Part shown: one piece after another, positions 1 through 8,843 of the stretch
Numbering within the stretch: position 1 is the stretch's first letter
Layout: each line of letters starts with the position of its first letter
Assembly (NCBI GenBank): GCA_963725895.1
Contig: CAVSAJ010000001.1
Location: forward strand, 1,488,001-1,552,000
Direction: 5' to 3'
From: Bog-473 sp963725895
GTDB lineage: Bacteria > Actinomycetota > Acidimicrobiia > Acidimicrobiales > RAAP-2
Length of the DNA stretch: 64,000 bases
Notes under the pieces: generated by a model
What the model was told of the DNA's origin: nothing
Database searches by the model: none
The model's input: the letters and a program-made list of their open reading frames with translations, nothing else
Program-made: the position numbers and the translations under genes

Positions 1-457
1 CACCGCCTGCGAGGATCTGCCCAGCAGGGGTTTCGCCAATCACATGTCCCTGCTTACTCGGCGACGTGACAATAGCCCTCGGCACGCGGTTCGAGCGAGA
101 CGGTTCTGCGTCTGGACACTGAAAGGTCTTGGTGCCGCGAGGTCTCCAACGCGTGGCCGTACGAGGTGGGCGCGGCGGCTCGAACGGTCGCCGACCGAGC
201 GCGATGTGTCGCCCGGCCGAGGCATCGGCAGATTTCGGACATTCCGACCACGGGTCACAGGAAACGCACAGGAATCCCGCATCACCAAAAGGCGAGGCCA
301 ACCCCCTGTTGCTTCACCCCGGTGTCACGGAGTTCGCTTTCGTGCAACCCAGCGCCGGGACATCCTGGGCAATCGTCTGGCGGTTGTGCCAAGCTCTGGC
401 TCGCGTTGAGGGGAAGGTCCATCAACGTCAAGTGAAACCATGATGGGGAGGAATTAC
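1..457. other. non-coding or unassigned 5' region
   Basis: I see no convincing gene here. The reading frames that are open are Arg/Pro-rich with no recognisable domain and overlap each other on both strands, which is usual for GC-rich non-coding DNA. The last part should hold the promoter of the secreted protein that follows. A GGGGAGG ribosome-binding site lies at 445-451. Confidence 0.5.
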
Positions 458-1171
458 GTGTTTAGAAAGTTGATGGCGTTAGCCATTTTGGGCTCGGTAC
501 CGGTGATCGGGGCGGGCATCGTGCAGGTCGCGTCGACGACGATCGCGGCGGCGGCGACCACGAGTTGCACGGGAACGAACGTCGAGCCGCAGGTGGTCAC
601 CTTCTCGGGTTCGGGCCCGCAGGCCGGTCTTTCGGACCTGGGCTATGCAAGCACCAGTAAGAAGGCGAAGACGAAGGCCGGTGCCGGCTCGATCTCGTGC
701 CTCGTGAAGGGCAAGCCGAAGACCGGGACCCTCGATGCAATCACGATCAAGACAAAGAGCACGACGACCTGCACGAGCGACGCGACCCCGCCCACGCCGT
801 GCCCGGCGGGTGACTACGTCCAGGGTTCGGTCGCCGGCTTCTCGTCGGATGCCAGCACCTTGTACAAGGACATTCCGAGCGAGTCGTGGAATGTCGGCGC
901 CACTGACTACACGGCCGTCTTCACTTCATCGGCCACGGCCACCACGTGTACGAGCCCCGAACAGGGCTTCAATCTCGACGGCCACCTCACTGCGCCGGCA
1001 GCGGACTCGGGCAAGGCGGTCGCGATCGTGGCCTGCCTCGGCACCGACACCGGGCCGAACACGACCGGCAGCTTCGGGAACGACGTCATCTCGGAGGCCG
1101 GTGGCAACACGACGATCTACATCGTGACGGCCACGCTGGACCCGGCTGACTCCACGCTCAGCTTCGCCTAA
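458..1171 (+). CDS. small secreted Ala/Thr-rich protein
   Basis: I do not recognise a named family. The 237-residue product starts with a Lys-containing N-region, a hydrophobic stretch and an AAAA-type cleavage region around residue 30, so it is probably exported by Sec. The mature part is rich in Thr, Ser, Gly and Ala with several Cys (for example in SCTGT, SCLVKG and CPAG), suggesting disulfide-stabilised beta structure. GTG 458 was chosen over the two upstream ATGs because GGGGAGG lies six bases before it. A strong terminator follows, so the gene is probably transcribed alone. It resembles in style, though not clearly in sequence, the small secreted protein near 52.4 kb. Function unknown; a surface or extracellular structural role is a guess. 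Confidence 0.7.
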   Translation: MFRKLMALAILGSVPVIGAGIVQVASTTIAAAATTSCTGTNVEPQVVTFSGSGPQAGLSDLGYASTSKKAKTKAGAGSISCLVKGKPKTGTLDAITIKTKSTTTCTSDATPPTPCPAGDYVQGSVAGFSSDASTLYKDIPSESWNVGATDYTAVFTSSATATTCTSPEQGFNLDGHLTAPAADSGKAVAIVACLGTDTGPNTTGSFGNDVISEAGGNTTIYIVTATLDPADSTLSFA

Positions 1172-1519
1172 CGCCGAGCGCGGCATCTAGCTTCACCGCC
1201 CGATCGATCGGGCGCGAGAGGGACGGGGCTTCGGCCCCGTCCCTCTCTAATTCGGTCCTCGCTTTGGGACGGTCACTCACGCTCCCAACGCACGGGTGCA
1301 GCACACAGCCACGCTCCGTGAGCCGGACGAGCACAACCCCGGCGGCCTATGGCGGCTCTCTCAGCCCTTGGGATCGCACGGATCGAGCACGGCGCCGGCC
1401 AGGCGGCGCCATGGAGAACGGCGAACGCCGGCGCCGGGTGAGGAATCCGGCGGTCGGCGAATCCATGTGCCCGTTCCGGGCGAACCCCGAGGAGGGCGCC
1501 GCGCTAGCCTCCGGCGACG
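1172..1519. other. intergenic region with a terminator
   Basis: Apart from the hairpin at 1216-1247 I see nothing clear in this 348-base stretch. It should also carry the promoter for the DUF885 gene that starts at 1520, but no convincing -35/-10 pair was found. Confidence 0.5.
1216..1247 (+). terminator. strong rho-independent-type hairpin
   Basis: A perfect 14-bp stem (GAGAGGGACGGGGC paired with its complement) is closed by a TTCG tetraloop. It lies 45 bases after the stop of the secreted protein gene. The run after the stem is only TAATTC rather than a full T-tract, common in GC-rich actinobacteria. Confidence 0.8.
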
Positions 1520-3175
1520 ATGTCCGCCGACGACCTGGCCGCCGAGCTCCTCACGACGGCGCTCGACGCCGACCCCATGGCGGGATCGCTCTACGGCTTC
1601 CCCGGCTACGACAAGCTTCTCCCGGACTTCGGGATTGAAGCAGAGGCTGCCCACGCGAGGGCGCTCGAATCGATCGCCCAGCGCTCGGCCAAGACAACGA
1701 GCGAGGGCATGCGTGAGGCAGCGATCCAGACACTCGACTTCGTCCGTTGCATGGCGCGCGGCATGGCGGACGCGGCAACCGTGCCGCTGATTGAGTTCAC
1801 GATCTGCGACACGTTCGCAGCTCCCGTCGGTGCGGTCTTCAATGCACTGCCCAAGCTGCAGCTCGACACCGAAGAACGGCGTGACGGCTACCTCATCCGG
1901 ATGCACCATCTGCCCGGGATGCTCGAAACCGCAGCCGAGCGCCACCGGGAGGGAACTGCCGCCGGACGGACCGCAGTGGCACGTCTCGTCGAGTCGGCCG
2001 CGGCCCAGATCGACATGCTGCTCGAAGACCAGGCGCTCGGCGGGATCGCCCGTCCCGACCAAGATGATCCGACGTTCTCAGAGACACTTGCCGAAGTGGT
2101 GCGCGACCACGTCCGCCCAGCCCTCGGCGCCTATCGCGACGCGTTGCGCAAGGACATCCTCCCCGACGCTCGAGACGACCAGCATCCTGGCCTCTGTTTC
2201 CTTCCCGACGGTGAGGAGATCTACGGCATCCTGTCGCGTTTGCACACCTCCATGACCTACGCGTCGGACGAACTGCACGCGATGGGGCGCGACATCGTCG
2301 AAGCGGTGCACGAGGAGCTCAAGGACACCGCTGCTCGACTCTGGAGCACGACCGACATCGCCGACATCTTCGATCGGCTCTCCAACGATGACAGCCTGCG
2401 GTACGAGAGCCGCGAGCAGATGCTCGAACATGCGCGGCGGGTCGTTGCGACCGCCGAGGCAGAGGCACCCCATTGGTTCGCGGTGGTCCCGGACCAACCT
2501 TGTGTCGTTGAACCGGTTCCCGAGGCAGAGGAAGCAGGCATGGCTGCGGCGTACTACATGCCAGGCGCCATCGATGGTTCTCGGAGCGGCACGTACTACC
2601 TGAACACATCGAAGCCGCAAGAGCGACACCGCTACGCGTCGGAGGACATCGCGTTCCACGAGGCTGTGCCCGGGCACCACTTCCAGCTGACCATCGCGAT
2701 GGAGTCAGCCGACCTCGCGCCGGCTCGACGCGTGCTCTACGACACGGCCTGTGCAGAGGGCTGGGGCCTCTACAGCGAGCGGCTCGCCGACGAGATGGGG
2801 CTCTACAGCGACGACCTGTCGCGGATGGGGCTCTTCGTCGCCGATGCGTGGCGGGCCAGCCGCCTGGTGGTCGACACAGGGTTGCACGCAATGGGCTGGA
2901 CCCGCGACCAAGCGCTCGACTGGATGTCCGAACACACCCCGCTGCCGCGGATCGAGGTGGAATCCGAGGTCGATCGCTACATCTCCTACCCGGGACAGGC
3001 GCTCGCCTACATGGTCGGCCGGCGCGAGATCGTGCGACTGCGCACCGAGGCGACCGAACGCCTGGGGCAACGCTTCGATCTCCGCGAGTTCCACGATCTC
3101 GTGCTGCGCGCCGGGATCCTGCCGCTGCCGGCTCTGGCCGGCATCGTCGAACGCTGGACCGCCCGCCTGGCCTAG
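1520..3175 (+). CDS. DUF885 family (putative zinc) peptidase
   Basis: The 551-residue product matches the length and layout of the DUF885 family. Around residue 376 it carries HEAVPGHHFQ, the family's histidine/glutamate signature and probable metal site (an HExxH-like arrangement). Downstream acidic and tyrosine motifs such as CAEGWGLYSE and YPGQALAYMVGR also fit. No signal peptide is visible, so it is probably cytoplasmic. Members are annotated as metal-dependent carboxypeptidase-like proteins, but the physiological substrate is usually unknown. The start at MSADDLAAEL is supported by conservation rather than by a strong ribosome-binding site. It is convergent with, and overlaps by three bases at the stop codons, the broken gene on the minus strand. 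Confidence 0.85.
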   Translation: MSADDLAAELLTTALDADPMAGSLYGFPGYDKLLPDFGIEAEAAHARALESIAQRSAKTTSEGMREAAIQTLDFVRCMARGMADAATVPLIEFTICDTFAAPVGAVFNALPKLQLDTEERRDGYLIRMHHLPGMLETAAERHREGTAAGRTAVARLVESAAAQIDMLLEDQALGGIARPDQDDPTFSETLAEVVRDHVRPALGAYRDALRKDILPDARDDQHPGLCFLPDGEEIYGILSRLHTSMTYASDELHAMGRDIVEAVHEELKDTAARLWSTTDIADIFDRLSNDDSLRYESREQMLEHARRVVATAEAEAPHWFAVVPDQPCVVEPVPEAEEAGMAAAYYMPGAIDGSRSGTYYLNTSKPQERHRYASEDIAFHEAVPGHHFQLTIAMESADLAPARRVLYDTACAEGWGLYSERLADEMGLYSDDLSRMGLFVADAWRASRLVVDTGLHAMGWTRDQALDWMSEHTPLPRIEVESEVDRYISYPGQALAYMVGRREIVRLRTEATERLGQRFDLREFHDLVLRAGILPLPALAGIVERWTARLA

Positions 3176-3599
3176 CGAGTGTGCTCGTATCCCAACGTGG
3201 ACGACTGGTTCCAGATGGCGTGATCCACCGCGTCGACCCAGTGCCGGGGCGACCAACGGCTCACCTCAGGCCGAGCCGACGTCTCGAGCTCGATGGGGAC
3301 CAGGACAGCGGACTGCATGTCGACCAGCGTGAACTCCTCATCGACGAGGTCGAACACCTCGTCGATGAGGTAGGACCGAGCGGTGCGCCAGCAGTGGACG
3401 GCTCGCCGGAAACGTCGGGCCCTGCGCATCGACTCAGCGATGCGCAGCCGCGCTCCCGTACGCGAGCAGGTTCGCCCCAGCCCAGACGGGGACCACGAGT
3501 CCCCGGCCCTCCCAATACTCGGCCAGCGTGCCTGAGGAAGGCGGTGCACTCGACCGCAATGGTCCCATCACCGCGTTGGACATCCCACGTCGCCATCGG
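3172..3599 (-). pseudogene. frameshifted small gene, unknown family
   Basis: Three reading frames in succession give a coherent product of about 141 residues. It starts MATWDVQRGDGTIAVECTAF, shifts to TLAEYWEGRGLVVPVWAGA, then shifts again near 3430 to IAESMRRARRFRRAVHCW and ends WNQSSTLGYEHTR. Removing one base at each of two places would make it a single frame (426 coding bases). A GAGGGAGA ribosome-binding site precedes the ATG at 3599. No known domain was recognised. It is the last gene of the VKOR/DUF929 operon. It could be a true decaying gene or an intact gene carrying sequencing insertions; other genes in this window show the same +1 pattern. Confidence 0.45.
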
Positions 3600-4151
3600 T
3601 TCTCCCTCGACACCCGCCTGCTCCCGAGCCGGAGCGGACCACGGCGCTGGCTCGGCTGCTCGCGCTCGGACTCTGCGGGTCATCGCCACCTCCTTGGTGG
3701 TGGCCCGGGCGGCGAGGATCACTCCGAAGAGGCAGACGGTGGTGACGTGCATCGCCGTGCACCACGGACAAATGGCCCCGATTCTGAAGAGCTCGACGTA
3801 GAGCAGATAGAGGACCGTCAGGGCCCCGGCTCCTGAAAGGCCGAGCCGGACCCGCTCGAGCCACCCGGCGCGCGACCGCCAGGCCCAGGGGGTCGACAGA
3901 CCAGCCATGGCGACGGCCCAGAGGAGTCCAATCAGGGCGAGGGGAGCGCCCAGGACCGCGGACCACGAGCTCGTGGTGACCCGCGCGCAATTCACGGTGC
4001 CCGTGTCGGGGCAGGCCAGTGCGGTGGGGTCGGCGTAATGCGTCACGGTGAGACAGGACGCGATCCCCACCGCGAGCAGTGACAGGCAGAGTGAGGCGAC
4101 CTCAGGCCAGGCTCGGGCCCGGACGCTGCGCGAGCGAACGTCTGTGACCAT
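3261..4151 (-). CDS. vitamin K epoxide reductase (VKOR) family protein
   Basis: Residues 1-150 form a bacterial VKOR domain: four predicted membrane helices (about 18-38, 64-84, 103-122, 130-148), the periplasmic cysteine pair C47/C55 and the membrane redox motif CPWC at 128-131. VKOR proteins use quinone to reoxidise a periplasmic thioredoxin-like partner and so drive disulfide formation. The adjacent DUF929 protein is an obvious candidate partner; its stop lies two bases before this ATG. The frame stays open to 296 residues, but the tail after about 155 is Arg/Pro-rich and unlike the family. A near-perfect AAGGAGGTGGCG-ATG lies inside the frame at 3683, so the real VKOR may end near there and the tail may result from a frameshift. 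Confidence 0.85.
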   Translation of the reverse strand: MVTDVRSRSVRARAWPEVASLCLSLLAVGIASCLTVTHYADPTALACPDTGTVNCARVTTSSWSAVLGAPLALIGLLWAVAMAGLSTPWAWRSRAGWLERVRLGLSGAGALTVLYLLYVELFRIGAICPWCTAMHVTTVCLFGVILAARATTKEVAMTRRVRARAAEPAPWSAPAREQAGVEGEPMATWDVQRGDGTIAVECTAFLRHAGRVLGGPGTRGPRLGWGEPARVRERGCASLSRCAGPDVSGEPSTAGAPLGPTSSTRCSTSSMRSSRWSTCSPLSWSPSSSRRRLGLR

Positions 4152-4153
4152 CC

Positions 4154-5119
4154 TCACGCGGCCAGCTTCTTGACGATGGCTTGGATGGCAGGCGAGTCGC
4201 ACACGCTGCTGGGCTGGTTGCCGGTCACGGAGCAGATCGCCGCCGTGATGTCGTTGGCCGTGCCATCGATCGCCTGGGCCACCGCCGAAGACGGGTCGCG
4301 CAACTGGCTCGCGATCTCGGACCGTGACAATCCGGCCAAGACCTGTGGCGAGTAACTCGCCCCCGTAACCACAAACGTATTGCCGATGTCGACGAACGGG
4401 ATGTTCCCCTCGGAGTCGTAGGTCGCCAGCAGCTTGCTCTGCGCCGCCGTGGGCGTCTGGAGGCTCTGGTACGTGCCGTCGACGATTTGATTCGTCGCCT
4501 CCTCGACCGGCTGGAACGTGAGGTAGGGACTCGAATAGGTCGACCCGTAGAAGGACAGGGTCTGTGTGTCGGGGTACACGTCCGAACCCGACGAGTGGGT
4601 CCCCGACAAGTTGGAGAACGACCCGAACCGAGTGAGCGCCACGGCGAGCGCCCACCGCTCAGCAGCGCAGAACGGACAGTACTCAGCCCCCACATAGGTG
4701 ATCACAGGCTTTCCGTCGGCTCCGCGGAGGATCGATCCTCCGGTCACGCGCTCGGGCAGGCTGACCGCCGTCGGGCTACCCACCGCATCGAGGGTCGCGC
4801 TCGGCACCGACAGCGCCTGCACCACTTGGGGCGACAGCGCGGTCGTCCCCGGATCGCTGGTCGCCGATGATCCCGCGCTGCTCAGATGCGATGCGGCGGC
4901 CGCCGGGCCAGGGCCGCCGGTGGCCTTGATCACCACCATCGTCGCAATTGCCGCAACGACCAGGCCGACTGGCACGAGAGCGGTCAGCACGGGGTGGCGG
5001 CTGCGAAAGCGGCGGGGGGTGGTCTCGGGCATGGGGTGCTTGGTTCTCGGGTTCGCCCGACTCGTGGGGGACTTCGGGGTGGACCGCGCGGCGCGCGGCC
5101 CAGGGTTGGACTTCGACAT
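4154..5119 (-). CDS. DUF929 thioredoxin-like membrane-anchored protein
   Basis: The 321-residue product has a basic, Pro-rich cytoplasmic N-terminus, one membrane anchor at about 43-64, an Ala/Ser/Thr-rich linker and then a DUF929 domain with the redox motif CPFC at residues 148-151 in the context YVGAEYCPFCAAERW. This is a thioredoxin-fold active site expected on the outer face of the membrane. It sits directly upstream of VKOR (two-base gap) and downstream of small membrane proteins on the same strand, so the group looks like an oxidative folding or extracytoplasmic redox operon. An AGGAGA ribosome-binding site precedes the ATG. Partnership with VKOR is inferred from adjacency and chemistry. 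Confidence 0.85.
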   Translation of the reverse strand: MSKSNPGPRAARSTPKSPTSRANPRTKHPMPETTPRRFRSRHPVLTALVPVGLVVAAIATMVVIKATGGPGPAAAASHLSSAGSSATSDPGTTALSPQVVQALSVPSATLDAVGSPTAVSLPERVTGGSILRGADGKPVITYVGAEYCPFCAAERWALAVALTRFGSFSNLSGTHSSGSDVYPDTQTLSFYGSTYSSPYLTFQPVEEATNQIVDGTYQSLQTPTAAQSKLLATYDSEGNIPFVDIGNTFVVTGASYSPQVLAGLSRSEIASQLRDPSSAVAQAIDGTANDITAAICSVTGNQPSSVCDSPAIQAIVKKLAA

Positions 5120-5268
5120 GTGAACGTTCTCCTAGGTGATGTGGTGTCCGAGGTCGCGCGCGGCGCCTACCTCGGGCTCGGTGTGGAGGCCCGTCTGAGG
5201 CCTCGTCGATGACGTGGCGCGGTGGGCCCGAACGTGGGCGCAGCGACCGCGCCCGGTGCGGTTCCGAG

Positions 5269-5613
5269 CTAGGAGAACTGGGGAGGGTGGAAGGGTGTGT
5301 GGCGAATGCCCGCGGGAAGAGCCACCGCCTGCAACCGCCGCCGGCGGATATGCGAACCAACCAAAGCCATCGCCGCGAGCCCGCCCACGACGGCGGCGAG
5401 CACGATCCCGGGCGACGGCGTTGGAGCGGCCGGACTGCCCTTGCCGCACGTGGCGTCGAGGCAGCTGAGCGGTGCGGACAGCGGCGCTTCCGCGCCCTGC
5501 ACGATCTCTGTGGCGGCGGCCCCGGTGCCCGAGAGGACCCCGTGCGGCACGAAGCCACCGAGGACGGCAGCAGCGACAACCGCCACCAGACAGAGGCGCC
5601 ACTTCATGGCCAC
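5269..5613 (-). CDS. small two-helix membrane protein with a Cys pair
   Basis: The 114-residue product has an N-terminal signal-like helix (about 7-27), a short exterior segment containing SCLDATCGKG, and a second helix at about 68-89 followed by the basic stop-transfer RRRR. No family was recognised. It lies between the 61-residue membrane protein and the DUF929 gene on the same strand, and the Cys pair in the predicted exterior loop fits the thiol theme of this operon. The GTG start at 5613 is followed two codons later by an ATG, so the exact start is uncertain. Confidence 0.55.
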   Translation of the reverse strand: MAMKWRLCLVAVVAAAVLGGFVPHGVLSGTGAAATEIVQGAEAPLSAPLSCLDATCGKGSPAAPTPSPGIVLAAVVGGLAAMALVGSHIRRRRLQAVALPAGIRHTPFHPPQFS

Positions 5614-5727
5614 GGCATCCAGCCTACGGGTCTTGATTAAGTACCCGATAAGAATCCGCGAGCTCTGCGACTCACGACGTCGCGGTGGTCCGCCGATTGC
5701 GGCGCCGCCGGTGACCTGCCCGCGACG

Positions 5728-5913
5728 TCAGGCAGAACGACCCTGCCCTACGGCGCCTTCCCGCACCACGTGGGCAGTGCGACCCGCGGCCACCGGTATC
5801 TTCTCGAACGCCCCTCCCACGCTGCGATGCCACAGCGTGTACCAGGCGGCGAACCCTCCGACGAACAGCCCGACAGATCCGACGATCAGCGCGATCACTC
5901 CCATGACGACCAT
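5728..5913 (-). CDS. small single-helix membrane protein
   Basis: The 61-residue product has a Gly/Val/Ile-rich helix at residues 2-26 followed by AAWYTLWHRS and a short soluble tail. It is preceded by a GGGGGAGGGG purine run that abuts the first ATG, so the ATG three codons later is an alternative start. Its position in the minus-strand operon between the repeat-split membrane protein and the Cys-pair protein supports it as a real gene. No function can be assigned. Confidence 0.5.
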   Translation of the reverse strand: MVVMGVIALIVGSVGLFVGGFAAWYTLWHRSVGGAFEKIPVAAGRTAHVVREGAVGQGRSA

Positions 5914-5960
5914 CCCCTCCCCCGCAAGGCGCGACCGGGCATCCGAACGACGGATCTCGC

Positions 5961-7194
5961 CTACCGGTGCGCGTCTCGGCTGCTCCAGTGTGCGGGTCGG
6001 GCCGTGGCACCGCCAGGTACAAAGGTCCTATACGAGAGCCACACGGCCGGTGCCCGGCCTGCGCGAGCCCGCCGCCCGGCGCGCGAGGTGCCGCAACTCC
6101 CGGTGATGGTCGGGACTTGGGCCCCCGGCGTCACAGGTGCCTGCCCGTCCTGTTGGGCCATGATCGCCGCCTCGACGACCTGCTGATCGGTCGGATCCAT
6201 GGTGAGCGGGCCACCGCCCGCGGCCATGCCGGTGACCCAGAAGACCACCTGCAGCGCAGATCCCGCGACGAGGAACGGTCCCGGTCGCCGGCTGAGAAGT
6301 GGACCAACGCCGATCACCAACGAGATTGCCGCCAGCGTCCAGGCCAGTCCGGAGCCCGAGTGGGCTACGGCATTGGCAACAGAGCGAAGGGAATGGGAGT
6401 ACCACGACGGTTTGCCGTCGGCCATGGACGACACCATGGAGCGCACCGCACCTCCGCTCCGGTTGGCCGGGAACAGCCACAAGGCGCCAGAGAGGACCCA
6501 GAAGCCCGACCACACGAAGAGCGGTGCAGAAGGCCCGAGCGGTCCCGCTGCCGCTGCAGAGGACGCGATCCCCGACTCCGGTGCCTCGGCGCCGGCTTCG
6601 CGCGGCCAGACCAGCATGCCGATCAGGGGGTAGAGCACGACCGCACCGGGCGCACCCATCAACGGTGACGCCGTGTCGTTGAGCAGTCCTCCGAATCCCT
6701 CGCCGAACCACCACACGCCAAAAGCCCAAATGGCCATGGCCACGATCGCGGGCTTGACGGTCCTGCGGAACAGCATGCCGAGGCCGATCCGGAGCTGGAC
6801 GCAGGCGAAGAGCAAATTCCACACCCCGACGTCAGGCCGCATGAAGTGCGCGACGTTCGTGATCGACCAGGCCAGCGGGGCGGGCTGGACCCTGGGCGTT
6901 GGGCGTTGGGCGTTGGGCGTTGGGCGTTGGGCGTTGGGCGTTGGGCGTTGGGCGTTGGGCGTTGGGCAGGATCATGTCGTTGATGAAGTCGTGCCCGAAC
7001 ATGCGGGGCTGGAACTGCAACGCTGCGTCGAGGATCCAGATGCACCCCAGTGCGATCTGGACGATGCGCACACGGTGGGCGCGACGCTCCGCGGGCGTCC
7101 GTCCCTCCGGCGCCCGTACCGGCTGCTCGATGCCCGGCCCCTCGGTTGCCTCGAACCCTCCAGCCACGACGTGCCCCTGACTCCGGCCGCTCAC
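5961..7194 (-). CDS. polytopic membrane protein split by a heptanucleotide repeat
   Basis: The N-terminal part (from ATG 7194) contains the helix RIVQIALGCIWILDAALQFQ, then runs into repeated NAQRPTP residues and leaves frame, ending LVDHERRALHAA. The rest, in the next frame, continues SITNVAHFMRPDVGVWNLLF and then helices including IWAFGVWWFGEGFGGLLND. Together they match the order of motifs in the N-terminal half of the 54.5-57.5 kb fusion protein (ACLWILDGLLQLQ ... VWVFGEAFGGIFAPG ... GAPGAVLFY). The break coincides with (GGGCGTT)10 at 6894-6967. With 9 (or 12) copies the frame would be continuous, giving 408 residues at 9 copies. No stop codon lies between the repeat and the downstream half. 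The family looks DoxX-like, but I am not certain. It heads the DUF929/VKOR operon. Confidence 0.7.
6894..6967. repeat. heptanucleotide tandem repeat (GGGCGTT)10.6
   Basis: There are ten exact copies of GGGCGTT plus GGGC. Read on the minus strand as (AACGCCC)n, it encodes the heptapeptide NAQRPTP in every frame and contains no stop codon, so changing copy number shifts the frame downstream without ending translation inside the array. The flanking sequence (encoding MILPNAQ before, and VQPAPLAW after) suggests expansion from a single ancestral unit. Confidence 0.97.
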
Positions 7195-7379
7195 CCCTCG
7201 GGTGATGGCAGGCCATCAGCCGGCCCCTACGGGTCTCCGACGCCGACTGGAAAGGGACAACCCTGCGCGCAGCCCCGTCGAGAACCGGGTGCAGGCACCG
7301 GTCTCCTCCAACCGGGCGACAGGTCCTGGGTCGCGTGGCGGCCCTGGTCCGGCTCGCCCTGCACCCGAAGTCGCAGCGG

Positions 7380-8720
7380 CTACGAGGCGCCCGATCCGTC
7401 CGCCGCGGCATCGACCCGGCGGGCCCAGAGAGCGACCAGCTGCAACAGTCCGAGATAGACGGCCAACACGATGAGGATCACCAAGAGGCTCCAGCCGGTC
7501 AGGTTGCCGCCGAACACGACGAAGCAGGCGGCGACCACCACGCCGACCACTCGCAGCCCGCTCAGGTGCTCCTCGATCCAGGCCGTGGTGCGGCGGACCC
7601 CGGCCGAGCCGGCGGCCGCTCGTCCGGCTCCTGAAGTGACCCCCTCCGCCTGTCCCCCCACCCAGCGCGCGGTCCGGGCGACGTGGGTGCGAGTCCAGAC
7701 GGCGTAGCGGGCGGGCCCGATCAGCCACATCACGATCGCCACCAGAATGGCCACCAGCAGCATCCAGCGCAGGTCGGCCTTCAAGAAACGCAGCACCGTG
7801 TCCCACACAGCCGCTGCAACCTGACTGTCGAAGTTGTGTTCGGAGGCGACGCTCAAGAAGCGGACTCGCCCCAGCGACAGCGCCGCCAACAAGAGCAGCG
7901 TCATCAGGGACACGCCGACCGCCATCCGCAGCACGACCTTGCGGTGGTCCACCGCGGCGAGAATCCCGATGAGGGCCAGGACGAGGGCGATGATCGGGAT
8001 GGCCCACTTGAGCTTCACGATCAGGTTGAAGATCCCCGAGTACTGCTCGACCTGCTGCTTGGAGACGATCGTCAGGCTGAGGCCGTTGCCCGTTGTCGCG
8101 ATCGACTTCAGCGGGTCGAACACGGTGACGCCGTGCGAATCGGCCTCGTCGATCAGGTTCCCGAGCGCTGGGCTCAGGTTGAGGGCGAGCTGTCCACCCT
8201 TGCCGATCTTCTGCTGGAGCGGCGTCTGCTTGCCGGTGAGGACGTTGACGACGGCGTTGTGGGTATGCCGATTCAGGAGGTCCCAGAGCTGACCGAACTT
8301 CGGGCTCTGGAAGACTTTGAGCGCAAGCTGGTTCGTGTACGCCTTCACCTGGGCGACGAACGGCGAGACGAACGGCTTCGCGGCCTTGGGGAGCGCGGAG
8401 GTCACCTTGTCCTGCACGATGTGGGTCGAGAAGAGTTCGTCGGTCGCCTTTTGCGCCAGATGATCGACGATGACCGGGTTGCGCGCGAGCGGCGCCATGG
8501 TCGCGACGTACTGGTCGGTATTGGTGACGGTCCGGATGGCCCACACCGAGATGACCGAGATGGGGATCAGCAGCGAGGCCAGCACGACGAGCACCCACGC
8601 GATGATCACGCGGGTACGGCGTGCCCGAGGCCTCTTCTTGGTCGACGTTGTTGCCACGGGGGGCGGCGACGCCGAGGCTGCAACCTCGCCCCCCGCTCCA
8701 GCATCGTCGCGGTTGCTCAT
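7380..8720 (-). CDS. large multi-helix membrane protein, unknown family
   Basis: From the ATG at 8720 the product is 446 residues (an ATG seven codons upstream is possible). After an acidic/Ala-rich start and a KKRPRARRTR basic patch, it has one membrane helix near 35-59. A roughly 190-residue extracytoplasmic domain (TDQYVATMAPLARNPVIVD and following) comes next, and then at least five more helices in the C-terminal half. I recognise the general type from actinobacterial genomes but not a named function. It is transcribed alone, with about 185 bases separating it from the repeat-split gene. Confidence 0.75.
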   Translation of the reverse strand: MSNRDDAGAGGEVAASASPPPVATTSTKKRPRARRTRVIIAWVLVVLASLLIPISVISVWAIRTVTNTDQYVATMAPLARNPVIVDHLAQKATDELFSTHIVQDKVTSALPKAAKPFVSPFVAQVKAYTNQLALKVFQSPKFGQLWDLLNRHTHNAVVNVLTGKQTPLQQKIGKGGQLALNLSPALGNLIDEADSHGVTVFDPLKSIATTGNGLSLTIVSKQQVEQYSGIFNLIVKLKWAIPIIALVLALIGILAAVDHRKVVLRMAVGVSLMTLLLLAALSLGRVRFLSVASEHNFDSQVAAAVWDTVLRFLKADLRWMLLVAILVAIVMWLIGPARYAVWTRTHVARTARWVGGQAEGVTSGAGRAAAGSAGVRRTTAWIEEHLSGLRVVGVVVAACFVVFGGNLTGWSLLVILIVLAVYLGLLQLVALWARRVDAAADGSGAS

Positions 8721-8843
8721 CGACCCACCCTCACTCCCCAATGCCTAGCGCCAAACCCGCCTGGTCTGCACGGATGCCTCCGCCGTTGCAGCCCCGGGAT
8801 CTCAGGACCGTTGGAGCCCCGGGTCTCGGTATGGTTGAGGCCC

